From: Bryobacterales bacterium
GTDB taxonomy: Bacteria; Acidobacteriota; Terriglobia; Bryobacterales; Bryobacteraceae
Assembly (NCBI GenBank): GCA_003166865.1
Contig: PMUP01000097.1
Location: 132,266 to 196,265, forward strand
Direction of reading: 5' to 3'
Length of the DNA: 64,000 bases
Below, piece after piece: positions 36,240-44,106 of the stretch. The translations under genes were made by a program, and so were the position numbers. The notes beneath the pieces were generated by a model, which saw only the letters and a program-made list of their open reading frames with translations, did no database searches and was not told the DNA's origin. Numbering within the stretch: position 1 is the stretch's first letter; each line of letters starts with the position of its first letter.

Positions 36240-37805
36240 TTACGTTTTTACCGAGCGCACCCGTTCACCGATCATTCGTACAGTGCGGTGCGCGGAAAGC
36301 GCGGCGCCCTCCTGCCAGGCGACCACGTGACTGCAATGATCTCCCGCGAAATAGACGCGCTCGTCAGGCTCGAGAAAGGTACGATAGGGCCCGCCGTAAT
36401 AGTCTCCAAACGAGGAAATCCAGGCGCCTTGATTGTAAGGTATCTTCTCCCAAACCACGAACATGGGACTGTTCAGATCCTTGCCGTGCCCGGGATGGAG
36501 CGTCTCCACGGCAGCTCGCGACGCGGCGAACCGGGCTTCCATGTTCGGGAGCTGATTGAACGCGGGGAGGCTTTGCAGCCCATAACCCGAGAGCACGACT
36601 CCCATGTCGCTGTGCATCTTTCCGCTTGGATACCATACCATGTTTATGGGTCCACCCTGCAGCCAGGAGATACCGCCGTAGATGTTGTACTCGGTTTCCC
36701 AAAAGCGCTTCGACTCCCACGCGATCTTGTACGAATCGTTGTAGTGCGTGTCCGCGATGGCTTGCTTGACTTGCGGAGAGAAATCGTTGGCGATGGACTT
36801 GAGCATATTGACGGGCAACGCGCAGATGCAATAATCCGCAACGATACTCTTCTCCGCGCCATGATGCGTGTAGACCACCTTCACGCCGTTGTCCGATTTC
36901 CGGATCTCCTTCACGACGGATTGGTACTGCATGACTTTGCCCAGCTTTTTGGCAAAGGCGTAAGGGATGTGATCTAAGCCGCCAACGGGCTGGAACATGG
37001 TCGCTTGCATGTCCAGCGTTTCTTCATGCGTCGTGTCGATCCATAGGTTAGCGTCGAGCAGCGAGTGCAGATCGAGACAGGGACGCGGAGTCTCGGTCAC
37101 CTCGCCCGCACCAGGCAAACGCGCGACACCGGCCCGCTCGGACCCTGGATAGTCGAAACCGGGCCTCAGGTCGCCGAAGGATCGCAACAGCACCAGCAAC
37201 CGCTCCCGGTCATCTTTGTTCAGCTCCTGGTCCAGAGCACCCTGGTTTACGCACTTGGCAAGAAGCTCCGCGACGTGGCCGCGCGTATCGTTGATCACCT
37301 GCCGCTGCTCCACCGGTTTCCCGCCAAAGGCTTTGTCGCTCACCATCAGCGTGCTGCGATTGGTATTTACGAAGACCTCCAGAGCGACGTCCAACTCCCT
37401 GCAGTAGCCCAGCATGGTTTTGTGAATCGAGGGAATGCGGGCGGGGCCGGCGTTAAAATAGCTATCCGAACTGATGTATTGGGCGGTCTGTTTCGTACCA
37501 TCCACGAACTCCACCGTGGTTCCGTTGCGCACGGTCCAGTTACGGCCGCCGGGGCGTTCCCTGGCCTCCAGCACAGTGCAGTGAAATCCGGCTTTGCCCA
37601 GCTCGTACGCGGATACGAGTCCGGCGATTCCTCCGCCGAGGATGACGATCTTCACGCCTTTGCCCGCGGTCACCGGCAAGTCGACCACCGAAGCGGCGGA
37701 GCCCACGCTCGGTAGCAGCCCCAGCGTTTGCATGGCCGTGAATGTGGCGCCGTAACCCCCGGCCAGCCCTACCTTCGTGAGAAAGTCGCGTCTGGTGTTC
37801 GCCAT
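36240..37805 (-). CDS. Tat-exported flavin monoamine/L-amino acid oxidase
   Basis: 521 residues from ATG 37805, preceded by AGGAG. The twin-arginine signal (NTRRDFLTKVGLAGG) is followed by a Rossmann FAD motif (VKIVILGGGIAGLVSAYEL) and LEARERPGGR. The C-terminal FAD motif is ERVYFAGDHCSHVVAWQEGA. ISWLQGGPINMVWY lies in the substrate domain. This is the flavin amine oxidase family, covering L-amino acid, polyamine and monoamine oxidases; members export via Tat because FAD is inserted in the cytoplasm. It is followed by the exported RidA. It diverges from the 38100 gene. Confidence 0.92.
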   Translation of the reverse strand: MANTRRDFLTKVGLAGGYGATFTAMQTLGLLPSVGSAASVVDLPVTAGKGVKIVILGGGIAGLVSAYELGKAGFHCTVLEARERPGGRNWTVRNGTTVEFVDGTKQTAQYISSDSYFNAGPARIPSIHKTMLGYCRELDVALEVFVNTNRSTLMVSDKAFGGKPVEQRQVINDTRGHVAELLAKCVNQGALDQELNKDDRERLLVLLRSFGDLRPGFDYPGSERAGVARLPGAGEVTETPRPCLDLHSLLDANLWIDTTHEETLDMQATMFQPVGGLDHIPYAFAKKLGKVMQYQSVVKEIRKSDNGVKVVYTHHGAEKSIVADYCICALPVNMLKSIANDFSPQVKQAIADTHYNDSYKIAWESKRFWETEYNIYGGISWLQGGPINMVWYPSGKMHSDMGVVLSGYGLQSLPAFNQLPNMEARFAASRAAVETLHPGHGKDLNSPMFVVWEKIPYNQGAWISSFGDYYGGPYRTFLEPDERVYFAGDHCSHVVAWQEGAALSAHRTVRMIGERVRSVKT

Positions 37806-38099
37806 TATTCTGCTCCTGAAAACAGCAAGTATATTCGCTGAGCTGCGCTCTTGCGGTCTGACTGGGCGCAAATTCCGACGATCCAGGACACTGTGAGCGT
37901 GGTCGGAGCAGATCTTCGCTCAACGATTGAAGGATCATAGCACAAAGATCTGCCGGGACACGAGATCATTCCCGAAATGGTGTAGAGTATAACTCGTATC
38001 CTTCACTCGCCAGGTCGCATGATGGATTCGCCAGGTTGCGTGCCATGTCGCGTGATGGCTGAATCCGCGCGCGATTCAATTCACTCAATTTGAGGCAAA

Positions 38100-38621
38100 A
38101 TGGAAATCACACGACGCGAGTGGATGCTGGCGGCCGCTTGCTGGGCTGAAGTGCTCCGCGCTCAAAACCAGCAGTTCGCCTGGTTCGACACCAGTTCCGC
38201 GGCTGAAGTCAACGCCATCGCCTGCCAGATTATCCCCGATGATGAAACCCCGGGCGCGGACCGCGCGGGCGTGATCTGGTTTATCGATCGCGCGCTGGCC
38301 GGTTACGATGAGGACAAGCGCGAACTCTACCAGCGGGGTCTCAGCCAAATGCATTCCAAACGCGTCGAGATGTTTCCTGGTTCTTCCAGCTTCGCCAGCC
38401 TCTCCAAAGACCAGCAAATTCAATTGCTCCACGCGATGGAGCAGACCGAGTTCTTTCAACTGGCGCGCTATCACACCATCCTGGGATTCTTCGGACATCC
38501 GATGTACGGCGGCAATCGCGATCGGGTGGGCTGGAAACTTCTCGGCGTCGAATACTCCATGCACTACGAACCTCCGTTCGGCTACTACGATGCGGAAGCG
38601 GCTGAAGCAGGTTCCAAGTGA
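38100..38621 (+). CDS. Gluconate 2-dehydrogenase subunit 3-like protein
   Basis: 173 residues. The Tat-like start EITRREWMLAAACWAEVLRA is followed by the subunit 3 (gamma) pattern: INAIACQIIPDDETPG-type sequence (here VNAIACQIIPDDETPGADRA), VIWFIDRAL and FQLARYHTILGFFGHPMYGG. The small subunit helps export the flavin GMC subunit, with which it forms a membrane-bound polyol or sugar-acid dehydrogenase. Here the GMC gene begins in a 4-nt GTGA overlap but is cut after ~83 codons, so this subunit is probably orphaned. Confidence 0.88.
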   Translation: MEITRREWMLAAACWAEVLRAQNQQFAWFDTSSAAEVNAIACQIIPDDETPGADRAGVIWFIDRALAGYDEDKRELYQRGLSQMHSKRVEMFPGSSSFASLSKDQQIQLLHAMEQTEFFQLARYHTILGFFGHPMYGGNRDRVGWKLLGVEYSMHYEPPFGYYDAEAAEAGSK

Positions 38622-38866
38622 GTGCAACGTTTCGCCCCTCCGATGCAGTCGACTTCGTCGTGGTCGGCGCCGGCGCCGCGGGTGGCGTTGTGGCGAAGGA
38701 ACTATCCACGGCGGGCTTCAAAGTGGTGGTGTTGGAACAAGGGCCGTGGCGCCGCGAGAAGGACTTCGTTCACGATGAAATCGGCGTCACTCTACGCGGC
38801 GGACTGATCAACGATCCCAAGCAGCAGCCCAACACGTTTCGCAAAACACCCGGCGAGCAGGCCAAA
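38618..38866 (+). pseudogene. GMC oxidoreductase, N-terminal fragment only
   Basis: GTG 38618 overlaps the previous stop codon. The FAD-binding start is normal (DFVVVGAGAAGGVVAKELST, VLEQGPWRREKDF, then FRKTPGEQAK). After about residue 83 the sequence switches to the reverse complement of an unrelated acetyltransferase gene, and the frame stops at 38905. GMC dehydrogenases have ~550 residues, so the substrate domain and all catalytic residues are gone. Confidence 0.85.
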
Positions 38867-38968
38867 CTGCAGACCGCGCACGGAACGTTCGATCAGAATT
38901 CGTAATTCGCCAACATCGGCGTGATTCGCCGGCCGGATCTGGAATTGCTGACCAATCACTCTGTTCAT
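38867..38968 (-). pseudogene. GNAT acetyltransferase, N-terminal fragment
   Basis: Read on the minus strand from ATG 38968: FQIRPANHADVGELRILIER then SVRGLQ, the usual first strand and helix of a GNAT domain. It joins the GMC fragment head to head at ~38866, so only ~34 residues remain. Confidence 0.7.
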
Positions 38969-38981
38969 TTTCTCTACTGGA

Positions 38982-39565
38982 TCACAGATCCGGACGCCTA
39001 TGGCGAACGCCCGCGGCTTGTTCGAAGGCAGCTCCAATCCGGAATACGTCCGGCTCATCGAAGGCCCGGCCGGCAATCTGTATCCCCAAGGGCGGCAATA
39101 GAGGGCGGCGGCCAGTCCAGTGGGAATTCGTCGAGCCTCGGTGCCGGAGTCAGCGCAGTCGCGGTCAGCAGCGCGCCGTGGTACGCGAGGGCCTCCGTGT
39201 TAAGAATCCTCGTTAACTCACGGCGCAGACGAAACGCCTGCGTGATATCCGCGGCCGAAAGCGTTGCTCCGGCGATCATGCGCTGGTAAGTATAGCGTCC
39301 ATAGTCCAAGGGCCGGCTCCTGAGATTGTCCTCATGGATCGCGTACGCAGCGTTTGCGCTGCTGCGTCTACCGGTGGCGACTACTTCGTTCGAAACGCCC
39401 TGAAGTCCCGCAAAAAGTCCTCGTGCGTATCCGATTCTCAAGCCCTTCAACTTCTGGCCGATCTGCCCCGTGAAATCCGGAATCGGAGCGTCAACGCTGC
39501 TGGGGTCGAGCGGATCGACGGCCGCAATCACATTCATTGCAATCACCGCCTCGCCAACCGTCGAA
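38982..39565 (-). pseudogene. Amidase C-terminal part, deleted and frameshifted
   Basis: From ~39561 leftwards: TVGEAVIAMNVIAAVDPLDP, KLKGLRIGYARG, then (after an internal loss of some 50 residues compared with the family) IHEDNLRSRPLDYGRYTYQR and LDEFPLDWPPPSIAALG. A G4 run near 39090 has one base too many: reading on one frame over gives IQIAGRAFDEPDVFRIGAAF and ends RRPDL at stop 38984-38982. The amidase core with the Ser-Ser-Lys triad is missing. It is unrelated in detail to the intact amidase at 23873. Confidence 0.8.
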
Positions 39566-39576
39566 GCATCGGGCGA

Positions 39577-39864
39577 CCGTTTACTCGATACCGGAGACTG
39601 GCGGGTCTCAACAAACCGGTAAGACCACACCTTCTGCGGCACACAGCGGCCACACAGCTGTTGTTCAATGGCTGTCCTATCGGACTCCTAGGGCATGAGC
39701 GCCTGGAGATGACCTGCCGGTACTACTTAGGATTGGATCGCCGCGCGGCTAAGCAGGCTCATCAACGGTACCTGGCCTACGAGCCACAGCAGAGCGACGA
39801 ACCAGCTATTGCTGCGGCGGCCGCTTCGGCGCTTGGCAATAGTGAGGCAGTAGTGCTCGGCTGA
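39577..39864 (+). pseudogene. Tyrosine recombinase, C-terminal remnant
   Basis: RYRRLAGLNKPVRPHLLRHT carries the HxxR box of phage-integrase family enzymes. It continues AATQLLFNG, GLLGHERLEMTCRYYLGLDR with the later His and the Tyr nucleophile. A few residues between NGC and GLLGH are lost and the N-terminal two-thirds are absent. This is probably the trace of the mobile element that scrambled the region. Confidence 0.75.
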
Positions 39865-40263
39865 AGCGACCCATTCCGGGAACGGAAACTGGGAACCGAT
39901 CCGTCATCCAAGCGGCAGGCGCGCTATGAGGGGGAATTGAGAGACGGGCTGTATCATCCAGCCGAAGCCGTGCGGGTTGGTTCCACAAACGGCTCTCGAA
40001 GACGCGGCGTCGTTCAGGATCTCTCAAAGGAGCACAACCGGACTTCGCGTTCTGTGGCTCCACTTCCACGGGCCGGGCGTCTCATCCAAGTGGCGAAGCC
40101 TACATATCAGGCGGCGGAACGGTGTGACGTGACAATTTTCCGGTGCTGCCAGAATCGGCATCGCCCAAGTTTCGAGACGACCCGCGACAAAGGTCCGGGC
40201 GTTGATAATCCTGCTTTCCTCATGAGTATAAAGAAGTTCCTTCGCTATACCGATTCTTAGATC
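39865..40263. other. No recognisable gene
   Basis: Reading frames here show no family pattern or ribosome site. It probably continues the degraded region, plus the upstream region of the histidine kinase, which starts at 40264. Confidence 0.5.
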
Positions 40264-42483
40264 ATGCAGGGTCCGGCTCAGACCGCCTTCCCGAGTGACT
40301 CGCGGCCCAACGCGCCGAGTGAGGCGCAGATCCGTTCGGCAACGGACTTAGTCGTGCGGCACAGCCTGCGTACGCTGAGCGGCTGGACCGTGTTTATCGT
40401 TGGGGTTAACACGCTTGCCGATACCGTGTTCCGTCCACCCGGTGCAATCATACAGCTTGAATTCGTCTTTCTGGCCGCGATCCTGGGGGTTTATCTTTCC
40501 CTGCGGAAATGGTGCCTTCCTGCATCCTGGGCGAATCCGGCGGTAGTGGTGATCGGCGGCCTAGTCATGATCGATAGCCTGATTCCGCCGCTCTTCGTGA
40601 AGGATCAGATTCAAGGCTGGACTGTCGCGATGGTGATGATGGGCGTGGGCTGCTTTCTTCTCTCGTACCGTTGGCTGATCGCGTTCATCGGCATGTCCCT
40701 CGGCGCCTGGGCCCTCATAACCGCGACGATGGCGACCACCCCGGATTGGCTGACGGGTTTCTTCATGCAATTCTCGGCTGCCTCCATGGCCCTGATGATT
40801 CACACCGCCAGGTGGCAGGCCCACCGTCGCATTGAGGCGATGCGCATCGAAGAGGACCGCCGGAAGCTGGAGCTCGAACGGGCCAAAGACTCCGCTGAAG
40901 CGGCCAACCGCGCGAAGTCTGAATTCCTAGCCAATATGAGCCACGAGATCCGGACTCCCATGAATGGCATCCTCGGGATGACGGAACTCACGCTGGATAC
41001 CGCGCTGGATTCCACGCAGCGCGAATACCTGAATGCAGTCAAGTATTCGGCAGACTCTCTGCTAACCGTAATCAACGACATCCTGGATTTTTCCAAGATC
41101 GAAGTGGGAAAGCTGAGTCTGGACGCCACCGAGTTCAATCTGCGAGACCATCTGGGACAGGCGATGAAAACCCTCGCGGTCCGAGCCCACGAAAAGAAGT
41201 TGGAGTTGGCGTACTTCGTCCCACCAGAACTTCCAGACTTCTTCGTCGGAGACCCTACCCGGCTGAGGCAAGTCATCTTGAACCTAGTCGGCAACGCCAT
41301 CAAGTTCACCGAGCAGGGCGAAGTGGTCCTGCGCGTGGAGGCCGAATCGCAACAAAAAGATTGTGTGACCTTACACTACGCTGTTACAGATACCGGGATT
41401 GGGATTCCTCCCGACAAGCAGAACCTGATTTTTGAGCCGTTCAGCCAGGCCGATACATCGACCACGCGCAAGTACGGCGGTACAGGCTTGGGGCTCTCTA
41501 TCTCGATTCGCCTGATTGAAATGATGGGGGGACGAATCTGGCTGGAAAGCCAACAGGGTTGTGGAACAACGTTCCACTTTACGGCACGGCTTGAAAACGG
41601 GAGTCCTTTGGCGTCCAGAACGGCCAGCCTGGATCCGACTATGCTCGCCGATGTGCGAGTCCTGGTCGTTGACGACAATGCCACCAACCGGCAGATACTG
41701 GAGACGACCCTCAGCCACTGGCGCATGAAATCATCCTCCGCGGCTGGGGCCGAAGACGCGATCCGTCTTCTTAAGAATGCGAAGTCGGCTGGGACGCCGT
41801 TCGGACTGATGGTGGTGGACTGCCAAATGCCGGACATCGATGGCTTCATGCTCGTGGAGCGAGTTCAGAAGCTACCCGAACTGGACGGCTTGATCACCGT
41901 GATGCTGACCTCCGGCGGACAACGCGGCGACGCCATTCGCTGCAAAGAGCTGGGCATCGCAGCCTACATGATCAAACCCGTGCTGCAATCCGATCTTCTG
42001 GAAGCGCTCCTTAACGTGATGGGATTGTGCGAAGGGGCGGCGCGACCCGCCGAACTCGTGACACGCCATACCCTACGAGAGGGACGAGCGCCGCTGCGCA
42101 TACTTCTCACGGAAGACAACGCCGTCAACCAACTGCTGGCGTTGCGAATCCTGGAGAAACAAGGACACGTGGTAGTAGTGGTGGACAACGGGGCCAAGGC
42201 TTTGAAGGCCTGCCAGGAAAATACCTTTGACCTGATCCTGATGGACGTGCAGATGCCCGTGATGGATGGAGTCGAGGCCACAGCCGCCATACGAGAAAAA
42301 GAGAGAACGACTGGCAAGCACGTTCCGATTGTCGCTATGACCGCGCACGCGATGGCTGGTGACCGAATGCGCTTCCTGAAAGCCGGGATGGACGGGTATG
42401 TGTCCAAACCGATCCACCTCCAAGAGCTGTTGGAAGCAATCGAGTCGGTACTTTCGGTAACCGCCCCTAGCAATCCCAATTGA
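40264..42483 (+). CDS. Membrane hybrid histidine kinase with two receiver domains
   Basis: 739 residues. Residues ~30-185 hold about six membrane helices with no recognised sensor domain. A short coiled segment leads to a HisKA domain ([18 protein letters not shown], phospho-acceptor H227), then HATPase (LIGNAIKF-type N box seen as [39 protein letters not shown]). Two receivers follow: [12 protein letters not shown] ... [11 protein letters not shown] with D519, and [11 protein letters not shown] ... [13 protein letters not shown] with D661. All phosphotransfer residues are present. No Hpt domain or partner regulator is adjacent. Its signal is unknown. It sits between the degraded region and the copper-protein pair, which is on the other strand. 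Confidence 0.93.
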   Translation: MQGPAQTAFPSDSRPNAPSEAQIRSATDLVVRHSLRTLSGWTVFIVGVNTLADTVFRPPGAIIQLEFVFLAAILGVYLSLRKWCLPASWANPAVVVIGGLVMIDSLIPPLFVKDQIQGWTVAMVMMGVGCFLLSYRWLIAFIGMSLGAWALITATMATTPDWLTGFFMQFSAASMALMIHTARWQAHRRIEAMRIEEDRRKLELERAKDSAEAANRAKSEFLANMSHEIRTPMNGILGMTELTLDTALDSTQREYLNAVKYSADSLLTVINDILDFSKIEVGKLSLDATEFNLRDHLGQAMKTLAVRAHEKKLELAYFVPPELPDFFVGDPTRLRQVILNLVGNAIKFTEQGEVVLRVEAESQQKDCVTLHYAVTDTGIGIPPDKQNLIFEPFSQADTSTTRKYGGTGLGLSISIRLIEMMGGRIWLESQQGCGTTFHFTARLENGSPLASRTASLDPTMLADVRVLVVDDNATNRQILETTLSHWRMKSSSAAGAEDAIRLLKNAKSAGTPFGLMVVDCQMPDIDGFMLVERVQKLPELDGLITVMLTSGGQRGDAIRCKELGIAAYMIKPVLQSDLLEALLNVMGLCEGAARPAELVTRHTLREGRAPLRILLTEDNAVNQLLALRILEKQGHVVVVVDNGAKALKACQENTFDLILMDVQMPVMDGVEATAAIREKERTTGKHVPIVAMTAHAMAGDRMRFLKAGMDGYVSKPIHLQELLEAIESVLSVTAPSNPN

Positions 42484-42690
42484 AAATCGCAAGAAACGAG
42501 TGGCTCTTGTGCACTTTTGGGTTTCTTGAGGCTTGCGCCCGGCCGAGTGATCGATCACAAGTAAACTCCGAAGGACTTTCCACGCTCATTCGTGTTGCGG
42601 TGGGATTGTCTCGCGCCGCCACTCTGGCTTTTACCATAGGGCTGCCCGCAAGCCCGCCAGCGTGTCTGACACGGCCTGCCCATGGCCCAT

Positions 42691-44106
42691 TTAGTCGACT
42701 TTCGCGTCGAAAATTCCCGTCTCTATTACGCCGCGGTGCTTCATCTGTACGATGACGCGATAGTCGCCAGGGGTGGGAAATCCATAAGGAAAATCGGCTT
42801 CGGGTGGCAGGCCGGACATGTGGTGCATGCTGTGATCCTCGCCCGGCGTGGGATTCGCCAATGCGAGCGCCGCCATGGGTACGGACCCCGAGGGATGCAC
42901 GTGCGCGAATGCGGTGCCGTCGTTTTTCAGGAACGCCGCATGGCCCAACATTCCCATGTACAGTTCAGCATCCTGGACTGGTGCGCCGTCCCGATCGACC
43001 AGGCGAAACTTGAAGATGCTGGCCTGATGGGCTTTAGGCGGCACCGGATCGCGATCCCATACGATGTGTGCGCCATCCGGCGATTCGCCGCGGACGCCAG
43101 CGGCATCGTCGCCGCCGATGGGAGTCCCGGCCAAGTCTTGCGGAACGGTAAGGCTCGCGACCATGGTCTCCGCCAGGCCATCCCGGTGGACCACGTCGCC
43201 GTACAACTGGTATTGGCCGGCGGGAATCGGCGGCAAGGCAAGTGTGAAAACACCGCTCGCGGTCATCTCCGGATGCAGATGCCAGACGCGCGCGGCATCC
43301 GGCTGGCGAATCATATACAGGTGCATGAGATGGCCGTGATCCGGCAGAAAATCGTCGATCTTGCGTGGGACCGACCAGGCGGGATTGGCAAGGGTCAGCA
43401 CTAATCGGTCATTCGGAGCGATGCTTGTATGCACGATGCTGGCCGTCATTTGAAGAGGCCGGTAGAGGTTTCCTGCGAAGTCGCTGGCTTCTGCCGTCCA
43501 CCAGCGGTCGCCGGTCCAGAGAATCAGGATTACCAGAGCCGCGGTCGCCCCCATCAGAATGCGCGCGCGGCGTTTCGACCTTGTGGTAGCCTGCATTCCT
43601 GGTTCGAGCTGCCCTTCACGGACCCCCGCGCCTACGATGCTCACGAGTCCCACCGCGAGGACCATCATCATCGCGAACAGCGTTGCTCCCAGGGCGAATA
43701 GCATCGGCTTGGCCCGCGTCGCCACGGCCGGCACCGGCACCGAGAGCTGGCCGGCTCCCTTCGCGCCGTCGGCTTCGATTCGGACCTGCCATGAGCCGGG
43801 CGCCATCATCCATAAGGTTCCGGTGAAAAACTGTGCATCTGCCTTGGACCGCTGCATCGCGTCCGGCGTGGGAGCGAACTTCGCGGCTGCGCCAGTCAGA
43901 GGCGTGGGCGTGACGTGAATTGCTTGAATTTCCGGCGAGGCGCAGCGGATTTCGATCTCAGCGACGCCGGGGATCACCGACGGCGGCCGGATGGTGACGT
44001 ACATCGGGTACGGACCGGCTGAGCCTTCCAGGAACACGTCGGGGGAACCGACATGTGCGTAGGCGCACGCCGCGGTCCATGCGACGAGGAGCGCGCGCCG
44101 CATCAT
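42691..44106 (-). CDS. PmoB-like-topology, His-rich membrane-anchored protein
   Basis: 471 residues. ATG 44106 overlaps the upstream gene's stop as ATGA. The signal peptide is MRRALLVAWTAACAYA; cleavage after AYA would expose His18 (HVGSPDVF) as the mature N-terminus, as in CopC, LPMOs and PmoB. Layout: soluble beta domain (~18-130), two helices (~132-160 and ~181-199), then two His-rich soluble domains: DHGHLMHLYMI plus VWHLHPEM (H257, H259, H262, H276, H278), and GMLGHAAF plus FAHVHPSG (H389, H402, H404) with a DHSMHHM stretch. These soluble motifs resemble YtkA/FixH-like copper-associated domains. Soluble-TM-TM-soluble order matches subunit B of copper membrane monooxygenases. Sequence identity with PmoB is not evident by eye; function is inference. 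Confidence 0.65.
   Translation of the reverse strand: MMRRALLVAWTAACAYAHVGSPDVFLEGSAGPYPMYVTIRPPSVIPGVAEIEIRCASPEIQAIHVTPTPLTGAAAKFAPTPDAMQRSKADAQFFTGTLWMMAPGSWQVRIEADGAKGAGQLSVPVPAVATRAKPMLFALGATLFAMMMVLAVGLVSIVGAGVREGQLEPGMQATTRSKRRARILMGATAALVILILWTGDRWWTAEASDFAGNLYRPLQMTASIVHTSIAPNDRLVLTLANPAWSVPRKIDDFLPDHGHLMHLYMIRQPDAARVWHLHPEMTASGVFTLALPPIPAGQYQLYGDVVHRDGLAETMVASLTVPQDLAGTPIGGDDAAGVRGESPDGAHIVWDRDPVPPKAHQASIFKFRLVDRDGAPVQDAELYMGMLGHAAFLKNDGTAFAHVHPSGSVPMAALALANPTPGEDHSMHHMSGLPPEADFPYGFPTPGDYRVIVQMKHRGVIETGIFDAKVD

Noticed and set aside
39937-40260. 107-codon frame upstream of the histidine kinase
   Set aside because: No family pattern or ribosome site; it lies in the degraded region.
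42480-42755. 91-codon frame after the histidine kinase
   Set aside because: Its overlap with the kinase stop looked operon-like, but the translation is unstructured and runs antisense into the next gene.
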